The notes below the pieces were generated by a model. It saw only the letters and a program-made list of their open reading frames with translations. It made no database searches and was not told where the DNA came from. From contig CM074811.1 of assembly GCA_037447605.1 (NCBI GenBank), positions 2,228,893-2,292,892 on the forward strand: a DNA stretch of 64,000 bases, read 5' to 3'. Shown here piece by piece: positions 11,934 through 24,100 of the stretch. The stretch comes from Zygnema circumcarinatum. Its lineage: Eukaryota > Streptophyta > Zygnematophyceae > Zygnematales > Zygnemataceae. Within the stretch, counting starts at the first letter, position 1; each line of letters starts with the position of its first letter. Both the position numbers and the translations under genes were made by a program.

Positions 11934-12907
11934 ATAACAAACGTTATTGCTCGTAGCTCTTGAGACCTAAAGTAGCAAGTGGTGTTGGCGCAGGTCATGG
12001 TGTCATTCACCCACCGATCCAATCCCTGCTCTTCCGGTGACATCGCAAAGGCTCTCCCTGACTCGTAAACAACTGGGAGCCAGTTCTCAGCTGGCCTCGT
12101 TGTTAGGGGTGGGTGGTGGGGCCCACTTTGACAGTAGGAAGCTGCATGAATGTATGGGATGGTGGTAGGATTTGTGCTCTAGGGGGCTGCCTGGTCACAT
12201 TGATTACTCATTTATTTATCTCTTCTTTGAGGATGTCGGAAAGGAAATAAAGTTGCGTTTTTTTTTGTGCTAGTTTTTTTATTCAGAATGGGCCTTGTGG
12301 TGATTGGAATTCAAGTCTGTTGGATAACTGTAAGGTTGTAAGGTCCTCCTGATTTAGTGTTGTGGGGAAGTTATCGGGACATACGTTATTCCGGCGGCAT
12401 TTTTTTCTTTCCAAAGCAAAAATTTATGAAAATCAAAATACTTCGCACGAGTTGCAGATTTCCTCTTGCCGCCAACCTTTTGTCCTCGCTCGAAAAAGAT
12501 TCAGAAACGACACACAGAAGAAGACACAAAGCCTGCTGCCATTCCCGAGGAGTGACCTTGAGACCAAAGTGGTCTTCATGGTCGTGCTGGAACTTGAGCA
12601 ACTTCTTGCTTTTCACCTTTGTGACATTTCATGCTCCAAAATCGTAGCACTCACCACGACGACATCTGCCGATGGAAGAGAGAGTGAGAAGAAAACAAAG
12701 AGGAAAAGCGAGAGAAGGGGGGGGGGAGAAACAATGGCATCTAAGACATAGAAAACGTCAGTATTACTGAGGTTTCAGCCGTTACTGTACGTCTCGTAAC
12801 AGTGACTATTGACTATTGTATTTTTTGTACGATTATGTCATCTTCGACAATCCTGTATTCGTCCCTTGAAAAAAAAAAAAAAAGAAGGGGACGCCAATAA
12901 TATTTTA
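11934..12907. other. Golgin 3' region, no gene seen
   Basis: Probable 3' UTR and intergenic DNA. Overlapping open frames at 12357-12751 have no recognisable domain and no splice-linked partner. An A-run at 12868-12882 lies just before the first MITE-like element. Confidence 0.5.
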
Positions 12908-13104
12908 GGGGGGTTCAGACTTGTCGCGGAGCGTAAGAAATTCCCGAATTCAGTACGAAAAGTCACTTTTTTCGTGTACGAATTCCGGGTCGGGATCCGC
13001 GGCTCCGCCGAACCCACCCGTACCGAAATGCGTACCTAGCCAATGCGAAATGCGCCCGGCAGGCTTACGAAATTGATTCGGCCATGTTTTAAGTCTGAAC
13101 CCCC
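12908..13104. mobile_element. MITE-like element 1 (TA target duplication)
   Basis: The left end GGGGGGTTCAGACTT at 12908 is matched in inverted orientation by AAGTCTGAACCCCC ending at 13104, giving terminal inverted repeats of about 14 bases. Both ends are flanked by TA, as expected for Tc1/mariner-like insertions. The 197-base interior is non-coding and contains GAATTCCGGGTCGGGATCCG, which is similar, in inverse orientation, to the interior of element 2. It is non-autonomous because no transposase frame is present. Confidence 0.65.
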
Positions 13105-13328
13105 TATTTATGAAATTCAAGGGATTTCGTACACGGATTCCCTTAAATGTAGAAGGCCTGACTCTCACTCAGACAACAAGTGGGTTCCCAAACTAGTTTG
13201 CAAATGCGCAGTTACCAACCAAAAAGCCACCTATGCGGTTTGAGGGGAGAACGCCACGCTTGCCTATCGATTAACCTCCTTTTACCTCCCCACATTACAG
13301 CGCCCTCCGCTGTAGTCTCAAGCCATTA

Positions 13329-13605
13329 GGGGGAGTCAGACCTTGACCATCGCCAAACCAATTCCGCGAGCCCGTCCGGCCAATTCCGCGTTGTACGGCA
13401 GGCCTTTTTCGCCAAAAGTGGACGTTCGACAGGCTCGGGCGCCGAGCCTGTATCTCATTTTTGTAACCTATTTCGAAGTACGGACGGGACAGACAGGTTC
13501 GGGGGGAGCCGCGGTTTCCGATCCGAATTCTGCAATCGAAATCAATACCTTTCCGCCGGCGGAATCTTTCAATTCCGCGGGCGATGGTCAAGGTCTGACT
13601 CCCCC
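13329..13605. mobile_element. MITE-like element 2 (26-base perfect inverted ends)
   Basis: The left end runs from GGGGGAGTCAGACC through CCATCGCC (13329-13354), and its exact reverse complement occupies 13580-13605. TA dinucleotides flank both ends. The 277-base element is non-coding. Its first bases, GGGGGAGTCAGAC, reappear at 63482 inside a LARP1 intron, and its interior shares a stretch with element 1, so a dispersed family is likely. Confidence 0.75.
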
Positions 13606-14029
13606 TATTATAAGGATGGCCAAGACTGTACGGCAGCCCTGCGCCATCCTCTCCTGTGCGATGTGCGATCGGACCAAGAACCCATCGACCACTTATTTGA
13701 TGGCATCATCGCCCGCCATCGTGAAGAGACCAATGCCACAAAAGGAAGGAAAATGGCAATGAACTCACAATGGCGAGGCTATCGAATGCCGCAAATTTCT
13801 TCTCACCAAGAAAGAATTTTGTCTCCGTGCTTGCTTCAAGTCTTTTCGTTTTTAGAAAGGGAAAAGAACTGGTTTTGACTCATGTCGCTCGTTTCTATGT
13901 CCATGTGGCGGCGTCCCAGCCGTGCGTTTCATGCCCATCCGCCGTTTCAGTTCCCGTTGTTGTTCCTTTTTCGGTCGCGTCGCTCTACGTTCCGCCGTGC
14001 CAAGTGGCAGCTCCCCACGCTGTCGGCGC
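13606..14029. other. Spacer between MITE 2 and the PEBP promoter
   Basis: No gene is seen. The sequence becomes C-rich towards the PEBP gene, with several TGCCA and CATGTGGC words near 13900-14010 that resemble weakened G-box half sites. Confidence 0.4.
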
Positions 14030-14207
14030 CACGTGGACCTGTCACGTTGCTGCCTTCCACCGCAGACACGTCACTTTACTTCTGAGTGCCACGCGTTTCT
14101 TTGCATGTGCTGCCACGTGTCGCCTCAATGACTATTGTTGCATTTGCCACGTGTCCGCGCCTTTGTACGGAGCTACCCCGTTTGTCCTTTTCAGGAGCGT
14201 ATAAAAG
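14030..14207 (+). promoter_or_regulatory. PEBP promoter: three G-boxes and a TATA box
   Basis: CACGTG palindromes lie at 14030, 14114 and 14148, in GCCACGTGG or GCCACGTGTC contexts typical of ABRE/G-box elements, and a GACACGTCAC word is at 14060. A clear TATA box (TATAAAAG) is at 14200-14207, about 100 bases before the ATG at 14307. The order G-boxes, TATA, short leader, ATG fits a compact promoter that may respond to ABA or light; the response itself is inferred. Confidence 0.65.
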
Positions 14208-14306
14208 CGACGAAAGCCGGCGTCCACTGCAGGAACGTCGGTCGCCATTTTTTAAGTTTTTGCAGCCACAGCTCCGCTCCAATTTCCTGCAACCAAAACC
14301 CTAGCC

Positions 14307-15427
14307 ATGGCGGCGCCCCTGAACCCCAACGACCTCATCTCCAGGATGGAGAAGTGGAAGGTCATCCCTGACGTGGTGGACAGGTTCGAGCCCGGAGGAG
14401 AGGATTTGAAGGTCGTCTATGGCTCCACAGCGATCCTGACAGGGGGGGGGCTGAGAGAGGAGGGCGTCCAGGAGCTTCCGAAGGTCGAATGGGGAGGTTC
14501 GGTGGCAGGAGATGCTCTCTACACGCTTTTTATGGTGGATCCGGACGCTCCAAAACCGGAGGAGCCTACTTTTCGGGAGTTTGTGCACTGGATCGTGGCA
14601 AACATTCCTGGGTCTTATAGTGCCACGTGCCAGAGTGAGTGCACTCTTAGTTCCGCCTTATCCTCGCAGAATGCCCTTCATTTTTCTTCTATTTTTGGCT
14701 GCCTTTTAATTCGAAAGACTGTCAGGATTGAAAGGAATGAGATGAGTTTGCAAGGGGTTCAAAGTTCACCAACCCCTTCTTCCTCCATATTAGACGCCAA
14801 TCCTTTTAATTTGAGCTAAAAAAATTCCCCCTTCCACTACGCTCTCTCTTTCTCCCCCTTTCTCTCTCTTTCCCTCTCACGCTTACTCTCACTCAGACAC
14901 AGACACATGAATATGCTGTGGATACGCTGCAGAATTTTTGGGAGTGAGTACTGAGGTGCTGCCGTATACGGGCCCTGCTCCTGTGGAAGGCAACCATCGA
15001 TACGTGTTCGTTCTGTTCAAGCAGGTACTTAACGGGTTTTTTGGCTTCTGGGATATTTATCAAATCTCAACAGGCATACCAATAATTTGCTCAATGACAA
15101 CATGCAAGGTCCACTCTAATAACGAAACAGTCACCAGAACGTACTAGTTTTGATTGTTGGAGGGCGTTCCATGTCTCAGTTGCTGTTATTTTAACCGATT
15201 CCCATCCTTGAATGTGTATGGTAAACAGAATATCCACAATAGACTTACAGTCGTTCTTTCTGCATTTTTTTTATTGTATGCAGACCGGCAAGGTTGAATT
15301 GACGGCACCAAGTGAGAGAAAAAACTTCAACGTGCGTGCTTTCGCAAAGCAAAACGACCTTGGAAGTCCTGTTTTTTGCGACTTTTTCTTCGTAGAGCCT
15401 GCAAAAAATATTATTGGCCGCGCATAG
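14307..15427 (+). CDS. PEBP-family protein (FT/TFL1/MFT relative)
   Basis: Three exons: 14307-14634, 14933-15024 and 15284-15427 (187 aa, the normal PEBP size). DPDAP (residues 78-82), REFVHWIVANIPG and GNHRYVFVLFKQ are the conserved ligand-pocket segments of the phosphatidylethanolamine-binding fold. Plant members act as mobile or nuclear regulators of flowering, dormancy and germination. At the position of FT Tyr85/TFL1 His88 this protein has Phe92. In the external loop the FT word APGWRQ reads APSERK, so neither FT nor TFL1 activity can be assumed; an MFT-like or basal PEBP role is more likely. The C-terminus ends IIGRA. A polyadenylation-like AATAAA lies at about 15538. The start ATG is in good context (GCCATGG). 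There is no signal peptide. Confidence 0.9.
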
Positions 15428-16369
15428 AAACCTCGGAGAGCCGCACACCGTGCGAGCTCTGTTGTCCCCTGTACTACAGGATGTATTTTGGTAATTTTGG
15501 ACATAAAATTTGTGTCGAATGGCACGGCTGTACCATCTAAATAAAAGCAGAGAGAGCCCCTCAAGGGTGCGAGGAGCTGTGTAGTACCGAGGGAGGGGGG
15601 GAGAGCGTGGGACGGAGGGAGAGAGTGGAACGGAAAAAGGGTGAGACGAATTTCTGCAAGAAGACAGTTACATGAGGGTCTCGGAATTCAATTTCAGTGC
15701 CCGAAGAAACATCAGGCGGATATGTCACCCCTATTCTTTTGTAAATTGATTTTTTTGTCAAAAATCCATTCTTGGACTTGGAAAACATTTTTTTTTTCCT
15801 TCCAAATCGTGTCCTTCAGGGAATGCCTTCTCTGGCTTTTACGGAGGAACCTTCTTCCTTTTTCGCTTGTGTTGATTTATTTCTCAGGAATGCATCTTGG
15901 AGGAAGGGTGATTAGGAAACTCGCAGATCGTGTTGTGCTGTACTGGCTGTTAGCTTCGGCTATCAACTCTGACTTGCATCGTAGGGAGTCCAAACATGGC
16001 ATACACTGCGTGTAACACGGTTGGCGACACGTTAGAAATCTCTACCCTCAGTTGTATGAGGATTCTTTTTTTTTGTTTTCATCGAGCTTCACCGAGGCTC
16101 ACAGTTGGCCGACTGCCATTGCTCATATCATTCGGGCGCCGACTTCCATCGAAGCGGAGGGAGCCCAAAGAGCCTCCTCATGAAGGGCCGTCCCCGCCCT
16201 CTCAGCGCGTATGGCGATGGCATAAATGGGACCTTCTATTCGTATGCACAGCATACAACCTTTCAGCTTTAGGGCCAGTCATTGTGTATCGCCGGAGATC
16301 TTCAAGGACACCAAGCTTTAGCAAGGTCCCACGTCCGGAGAAAGAAAGCATTCACAGTTGAGACATTGG
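15428..16369. other. PEBP 3' region, no gene seen
   Basis: Probable PEBP 3' UTR to about 15560, then A/T-rich intergenic DNA. Open frames here are short and have no family signature. Confidence 0.5.
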
Positions 16370-16800
16370 GTCGGCACCCATTGGCCAACCCGTCCAATAG
16401 TTGGCAACCATTGGAATGGTGGGCAGCCACAGAAACCAACGGGTTACTTACAACTAGGGGCAGGGGTGGCAAGTTATTCGAGCCGGCTCCACCAGCTGGT
16501 TCAGTTGTATGCATCCCTTCATAATTAGGCCAATTATGGTGAGCCACATCAAAAGGGATGGCACGCGGTAAGCCTTCATTGGTTGCACATGATGGAGACA
16601 ACGATCAGCGAGTTACCTGGCTCTAGCCATTGCCAGCTCAAGTTGCAACCATTGGCAATGTTTGACTGGCTTCACGCCAATGATGGGAATGTTTGGCAAC
16701 TGCCGGCTAGACCTTATGCCAATGGTGGAAATATCCCAATGATTCACGCTCACTAAAGCGATTCCAACCATTGGCAATGGTTGGTTAGATGATCCAACGG
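16370..16800. repeat. Dispersed ACCATTGGCAATG words with a 21-base palindrome
   Basis: Variants of CAACCATTGGCAATG occur near 16375, 16408, 16646, 16675 (inverted), 16715 (inverted) and 16764. The last is a perfect 21-base palindrome around a central G at 16764-16784. The pattern resembles a decayed foldback or satellite-like element. No coding sequence is present. Confidence 0.45.
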
Positions 16801-18160
16801 TCCGATCTGTGAAAGGTTTGCGTAAGTTCTCGTTTAACTCTTTTAACTTTCTACATTTTTTTTTTAATGGTACAGAATTACAGGCATCCAACCACACAAA
16901 ACTCGACCAAAACCAAGTTCAATAATTGAATCACATGTGCACGTGCTGGAAAGGTTTCACACCTGAGGTTTCAATCCTTGGCGTTCTTGACGAGCACAGA
17001 TGGGAGGGGCGACTCTGTCAGTCGATAATTAGGTCTAAGATGATAGCTGACCGGACTTGTCTCGACCGCCAGTTGCATTCACCTGCATCTGGAAAGCCTA
17101 ACCTGGAAAATAGCGCTGATGCTTGCAAATTAAATGAAATAAAATAAAAAATCTTCAAATCCGTGTCTAGAATCATTCGGCTGGCACAACCCCCCCCCCA
17201 CCTGTCCGTCTATCTCCTCTACCACTCTCACCAAAAGTCAACCAACGCCTTCAACTTCATCAGGGAGTGAAGGCCCTGAGACTACCAGCCCCCCTCTCCC
17301 TGGATCACATAGAAGTTCGTCTCACAACTTAATTTCACCAAAAAAACTGACAGTTTGACTAACAAACTTGGAAAACTGACAAACCGTACCCCTCTACTCT
17401 ACCCCCACTGAACCACCTGATTCTGATCAGAGCTTCTCTTCAGATGCTCGACCATGAAAGGCACAGCTTATTGGTCTAACCTTTAACTTAAAAAGGCTGA
17501 CTAACTCTGACTGGATGCTACTGCTTCATCAATCTCCATGTCCTTGTGAGTTGTGCTCGAAACTCCAGCGACCTTCACAACACAGAAGCTGCACACACAG
17601 ATCAGCACGTCCCACCCTCTGCCGCTCTCAGTCAACACGTGCACATACCACCATTGAGCATTCCCACTGACTAAAGTGAGAGGGAGAGCAGCAGAAAAAT
17701 GCTCCTAGATGCTTCTACTTCTGCAGCATCCTCGTTGAATTGTGTCACGCATGCACGCATGCATGCATGCACTAATAATCTCCCACCTCTTCTCTTCCTG
17801 CTTGTCCCCCTCGCCTTGCTCAGCCTTTGTTGCCTCTCCACTTGCAACCATCCTCCCCCATGACTTCTTATCTCCCTGCTGCCTTCCTATCCGTCTGGAC
17901 CTCCCACTACCTCTCTCCACTTTCAGCATGCGTTGTTCTTCTTCATGCATGTGCATGAAGTGCTCTGTATATTCCTCTTTCCCTGCTACCCTTCTCTTCC
18001 TCAACCCTCTTCCTCCCTGCCCATCAAACTCTGTTCAAAAGAACAACTATGAGACCCCTCCTCCTTTTCCCCTCAACCGACACCCTCCCGTTCCTTGCGA
18101 GAATGCTCTAGGAATACAGCACCTTTCAAAGGTTCAAACGACCCACCTTGTCTTTCTCTT
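16801..18160. other. Intergenic DNA and receptor 3' region, no gene seen
   Basis: The sequence is A/C-rich, with a GCATGCAT repeat at about 17749-17770. A 198-codon + strand open frame at 17742-18338 runs antisense into the receptor's last exon and has low-complexity Ser/Pro/Leu composition, so it is not called. The receptor 3' UTR must lie below 18161. Confidence 0.45.
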
Positions 18161-21100
18161 CTACGTCCGAGGTTCGGGAGAATCCACGATAGCATCTGAA
18201 GGTGCGGCCCCATTGCGTTTTGGAGATCTGGCCACACGCTTGACAAGGTCTTGCACTACCTTTGACATGGGAGGCCGCAACTCAGGCTCATGCTGCACAA
18301 AGGGAGGGAGTTCATTAATATTGAGAAAGTCGAAATAGCATACATGGGACAAGAGTAAGCACCAAAGTTGACCTCGCTATGCTCCATACCTACTTCGTAA
18401 TCCTCATTTTCTAGGTCCCTCCAAGCCGAAGTAAGTCACATAAAATTTAGACAAAGCGAAAAAAGTTCCCTTCTGAACTGAGGAATCAACCGAGGAATTC
18501 TGGAAAGGAAACGGACTATCTCTGCAATGAGAAGTATTGCAAAATTTCTTACCTGTATGCATCTTGTGATGACCTCTGCAAAGCGTGTCAATGATACTTG
18601 TTCGGGACGAGGGCCGGGAAGCTGCGGATCAACCATAGCTTCAAGCTGAGGGAGGTCATGAAGAAGAGGTGCAGCCCACCGTACAAGGGACTGTTCCGGC
18701 TTCGATCGTGACCTACATCAAATCAGTTAAATGGGCAATGGCAAAACAACTGGTGAGCACTTAATCCTGTGAAATTGGGGGGGGGGGGGGGGTAGACTCG
18801 TTTCCCAATTCAGACATTTGCCTTGATAACTTATCAGCCTAAAGGTCTTTACAACATTGAATACTGCAGTTGATGGAGTCGAATTCAGGAAAACGGCTAT
18901 CATCGAATGTGACATTTGAAAGCCCCGCAATTTTGGCAGCGGTTTCCGATTCAAGTGAGCTACCAGAAACGTGAAGTGGTGAAAGAAGGAGAAAGGTGCG
19001 AGAGGCATAAGATGCCGCAACATGACGAAGACAAGGGAGTCGTCTAAAAGGTGGTAATGTTCCAAATTACTGGTCCAAATCCCAACCGAGGACCAGGAAA
19101 AAAAACACAAACACAACACCAAAAAGAAAGAAATCTGAAGCTCATAATCGTCAATGGAGCAGTCGATGGTAGGTACGGTTGGTCAGGTGGGCACGTGAAA
19201 CAGAAGAAGTGTTAGCTACATCACATAATGTCTGAGCAATACACAGCAGGAGGTCCTTACAGATCAATGGGCTCCCGTCCAGTGAGCAGCTCCAAAAGGA
19301 GGACACCAAAGCCGTACACATCGCTCATCGCAGTGTACACTCCCGACATCATGTATTCAGGAGCACCATACGTTAAGCCTCCCTGAACCTGCATCCATAT
19401 GCACATCATATACCAGTTTTTTCAGAAAATGTTCAATAACAGTTCAGAGACTGACCTACGCGACAAGAATACTAGCACTGAGCAGTAAGTTTTCTTCTGC
19501 TTTTCATCACACGCTCTATCTTATTAGCCCTAGATACAAGTAAGACTGTCCTCTTCAACATCCTGGAGAATGAGCAAAGAAATGGTCATCCGTAATCTAC
19601 CCAGGACGTGGACTCACCATACTGTCAACACCAGTAGGATTGAACACAGCCATGCCACAATCCGCAACATGAGGTGACAGTTCCTTGTCGAGTAGCACAT
19701 TAGTTGACTTAAAACTCCGATGCATTACAGGCGGCGTTACCTGCTCATGCATGTACCTGCACGCAAAAAAACCGAACTTTACCATAAATCAAGCAGCACT
19801 TCTCTATCTCAGACACCCTTCTTTCATAGGGGCATTGCCCAAGCGAAAGGGACAAAAAGAAGTTGCGAGATCAAGTCGCAGACGCTTCCTTTCACTTCCA
19901 TCAATGCATTTCAACACTTTAAACCAACACCCATTAAGTTGTATGTTGCAGTTGCATGGAGTTGGGTTGTTCGAGCCATACTCTAAAGCTCTCGCTGATC
20001 CGATTGCAATGCGTAGGCGCACATCCCACGTGAGAGCGGACTGCCTTTGTCGGTCGTGCAGGAAGTCATATGCGCTGCCGCCGGGGAAGTATTGGAAACC
20101 CAACAGTCGCTGTCCGTACTCCACACAATAGCCATGGAGTTCAACAAGGTTGGGATGGCGGAGACGAGCCATGTTGTTCACAATTGCTTTGAAGTCTTCA
20201 TCAGACATACCCTCCACAAATGAGGGGTCCAACCGTCTGATTGCAAGTGCCTGAATTCAATGAAAAGCGTTCCAACAGTAAATAATCAGCATTTGATGAT
20301 CTTTTACAGTTTGCGAGTTGTATAGCCTTCAGGGGCAAGCAAACATAGAACAACATGCATCTAAATGACAGTTTATCAGTGTATCCGAACAGGTATATAA
20401 CAGCACTAACTGACAGGAGGACAGGCAGATCAGTGAAAAGGTGATCATGAAATCTAGGACACGTCGATAAACTTGTAGCTCTCAGTGCAGCGCAGGACAA
20501 CAAGACCGATACTTTGTAACCAATAATAAGTCAAGATGTTTTAACTGTTGGAACAAATACACCACCGATTTTCAGCCCAAAAAAAAAGGCCTTTTGAAAT
20601 AAGCCCACAAGCCCCCATTTAGCAGAGGCACACTTCCACAGTTCTCCCACACAATAACCATTCAAATCTAGCAAAGCGACCAGAACTTGCTTCGTCATCC
20701 AGAAACCCACCAAAGCCACAAAGAGAATCAAGAAACTTAAACGGGCAGAGCCTATTTTGGAAGCTTGTGCTTACCCTGCCCTGAGCAAAATCAGCGCGAT
20801 AGAGACTTCCCATCGGACCTTCTCCAATTTTCCTATCAATGGAAAATGAATTTGTGGCCTGCTGCAGATCTGCCACAGTAAATGCTTGTGCCCCATATAC
20901 AGGAGAAAGCTTTCTCGGATTTTCAGCAGAACTTGGACCCTCAGAGCCTTCCCTCTTTGACCTTCGAGACTCTGCTCTCGTCAGAGAGGCTACTGCCCCT
21001 GCTGTTGCCATTACCCCCCCTTCAATGCCGGCCGCTGTTAAGTTGTTTGAGCTTCCTGTAGTTGAGAGGGTGCTTGTTGCAGGAGCATCTCTCGCTTCTC

Positions 21101-24100
21101 GCCGACTTATAAGGGGGGAGCTGTTCCCTGATGCTCTGCTTGATCCGCCATTCTCTCTCTGTTTGGATGGAAGAGACCCATATTCTGCTTCAGCATTGTT
21201 TGTCTGCTCGCCCTGTGTCCAGCCTGCCAATAGAGTAGAAACATTAAACATGGTAAATGTTTTGGGAGAACAGACGCAGTTGAGTCAGAAAAGCTACAAG
21301 AAGACTTGTGGGTATTTGAGGAACAGAAGCAGAGCAGATTCTAGCTCAAACAATAGGATAAATTATGAAGGCACTCTTTTTCTCAGAAAGAGAAGAGAAA
21401 TAGCTCAACAGACAATTGGACCCATTGCTGCCTGATAGGGTAAAGAGGCAAACGTGACCACCTCAGGAAATGACTGATACAGCTTTGCTAGTTTAACCTT
21501 CAATGCAAAAGAACTTCTGTACCTGCACCAGCTCTTTGTTTTGACTTCGGTGGAGTGTAGTCCTTTGCAGCATCCGGTACAGCCGGCGGCTCTTTTCTTT
21601 TGCGACAACAACAGCACCAAGCGATAATAGCCAACAGCAAAACAATGGCTGCTCCGCCGGCTGCTGCAATACATATTATGACAACTGTTGATAGTCCGCC
21701 ACTACCCTTACTTTTTGGAGGAGGAGGAGGTGAACCTGCTAAGCGAACACAGAACACACTGGATAAGAAACTTGTCATAAAGCATGACAGTAGCAGGATA
21801 TGTGACCAGGTCAGGAGGGTCTCTAAAAAAGGAGCAAGCTTGGCCAACTATGGCACCGTCCTTAACATGCAGGTTATTCGTGTTCAAATTAAATGCATGG
21901 GCACTCAGAAACCAGTTATATCCAGAACTATGCCAGAAGCGATGGAATAGTAAGCTCTTTCTAACTCCAATCCTTTCATCAGCCATATGAAACCGAATGC
22001 CTAAACAAACTAGTGTGGCCTCATACATACAGAACACCTTCGTATAATGGCCCAAAATCATACAATCATCTCTTCTGAGTGCAGCATCCAGACCATATGG
22101 TTGCCAAGAGGTACATTGCAGTAGCAGTGAGCAGACATACCAAAACCTGCATATGTAGATGGTGCAGTCACGTTCAGAAGCGTGACGTTCCCAAAATCGG
22201 CCGTCAAAATCAGGGTCTTGTTATTTGTGTTGTAGAAGAAATCTAAGACATATTTTACCCTATCGTCATCCAGCTGGAGTGCCGGAGAAGAAGGCAACAA
22301 GGCCATGTTTAAGTAGACACTGCCGGACACGATGTTGACAAAGATGATGTCCTCCTCTGGAGATTGGAAATTACTGGCGAGCTGAGATCGAAGACTCTGC
22401 AAAACTCACACTGCACTGGAGTAAAAATCTGTGACAAAACGGATCTCTTCAAACTCCTTGAAAAGGCATCCGACGTCAAAACCCATCACAGTACAACAAA
22501 TCTGCAATGATGGGTATGCAACGCTAATAACTATTGCAAAGCAAGGTTGCTTCTGGTGAATGAACAAACAAGTGGAAAAACAACGTAATCCCTGTATGTG
22601 TTGCGCACGCAAATCTATCAAACTGGCTGCCCCTGTGCATATGCAGGTCGCTGACATAATAGTTTGACGCCATTAAACGAACGCGTACTATTGACGGTAC
22701 TTTGACTTGAGTCAGCCTTTTGCAGGGAACCATGGATTGTAATATGGGTTTTATAACTTTATCCTACACATTTTTGTTCCTTTCTCTAAAATACAACCTT
22801 GTTTCACGCATTATAGGTTTTACGAAGGCAGGAATGGAGTCATTACCGGGATTTCAAGTCGCACAGGAACTCAGAAATTACTCCAATGCTACAGTTTACT
22901 AGACGGTAAAAATAGTTTGGAGGAGTGGGAGCTTACATCTTGTTTCGAGGACATAAAAAGGTCGTAGTCCAGACTGAACTTGAACCACGCAAAAAGAGGA
23001 TAGACACACTCGCAGTTACTTGGCCGGGCGTACTTGCCAGCTTTTCCTCCACAAGGTATACAGACAGGAGGAGGTGGAGCAGGTGGAGATGGAACAACTG
23101 GAGGTGGTGGGGGTGGTGAAGGTGCAGACGGTTCACTGGAAAGAGGAGCAGGAGAGGGAGCGATAGCAGGTGCAGGTACAGGAGAGGGTGCAAGTGCAGG
23201 CGGGGGGGGAGTGATTTCTGGAGGTGGGTTGAAGGGTATAACAGCAGGGGAAGGTGCAGGGGGAGGGGCCTCTGGGGTTGACGGTGGGGGAAGCTTCTTT
23301 TTGGGAGGAGGAGGAGATGGTTTTACCGACCGAGGGGGAGGGTGACGTTTTCTCACAAATGGGGGAGGACGTGAACTTGGAGCAATAGATGGGGACGGAG
23401 AGGCAATAGGAGGCTTTCCGATAGGGGACGCTTGTGGTGTTGGAGCAGGAGCAAACGTTGGTGGAGATATGGGTGGACTGATGGGACTGACAACAGGTTT
23501 TGCAACAGGTACAGGAGCAGACGCAGGTGGACTCAGAGCCGGAGCAGGGGGTTCAACAGGTGGCAAGGTTACGGGAGAAGGGGATTCCACTGGAGGTATA
23601 GCAGGGGGTGCTCCTGCAGGTGATGGCATGGTAGCAGAAGGTGGCGAACTAGGGGGAGCGGAAGGGACAACTGGAGCAAGTGCAGGAGGGATACTTGGAG
23701 AGTATATTGGAGGAACAAGGGGAGAGGGAGTTGGAGGAACAAGGGGAGAGGGAGTTGGAGGAACAAGGGGAGAGGGAGTTGGGGGAACAAGGGGAGAGGG
23801 AGTTGGGGGAACAAGGGGAGAGGGAGTTGGGGGAACAAGGGGAGAGGCAGTTGGAGGAACAAGGGGAGAGGGAGTTGGAGGAGATTTCTCAGGTGCAGAG
23901 GTTGGGCTGGAAGGACGACGGACTGGTGTAGGTGTAACAGCAGCTGGAATTGGAGATGCGACAGGAACAGGAAATGCAATAAGTGCAGGTGGGGAGGCAA
24001 TTGGAGCAGCGGCCGGGGTTGATGGAGCAGGAGGTGACCCCCCTGGGGAAGACTCTGAAGGTGCTGCCACTGCTGCATGTGGGGCTGGCCCACTAGCGGT

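Noticed and set aside
17742-18338. 198-codon + strand frame rich in Ser, Pro and Leu
   Set aside because: It overlaps the last receptor exon in antisense and is low in complexity.
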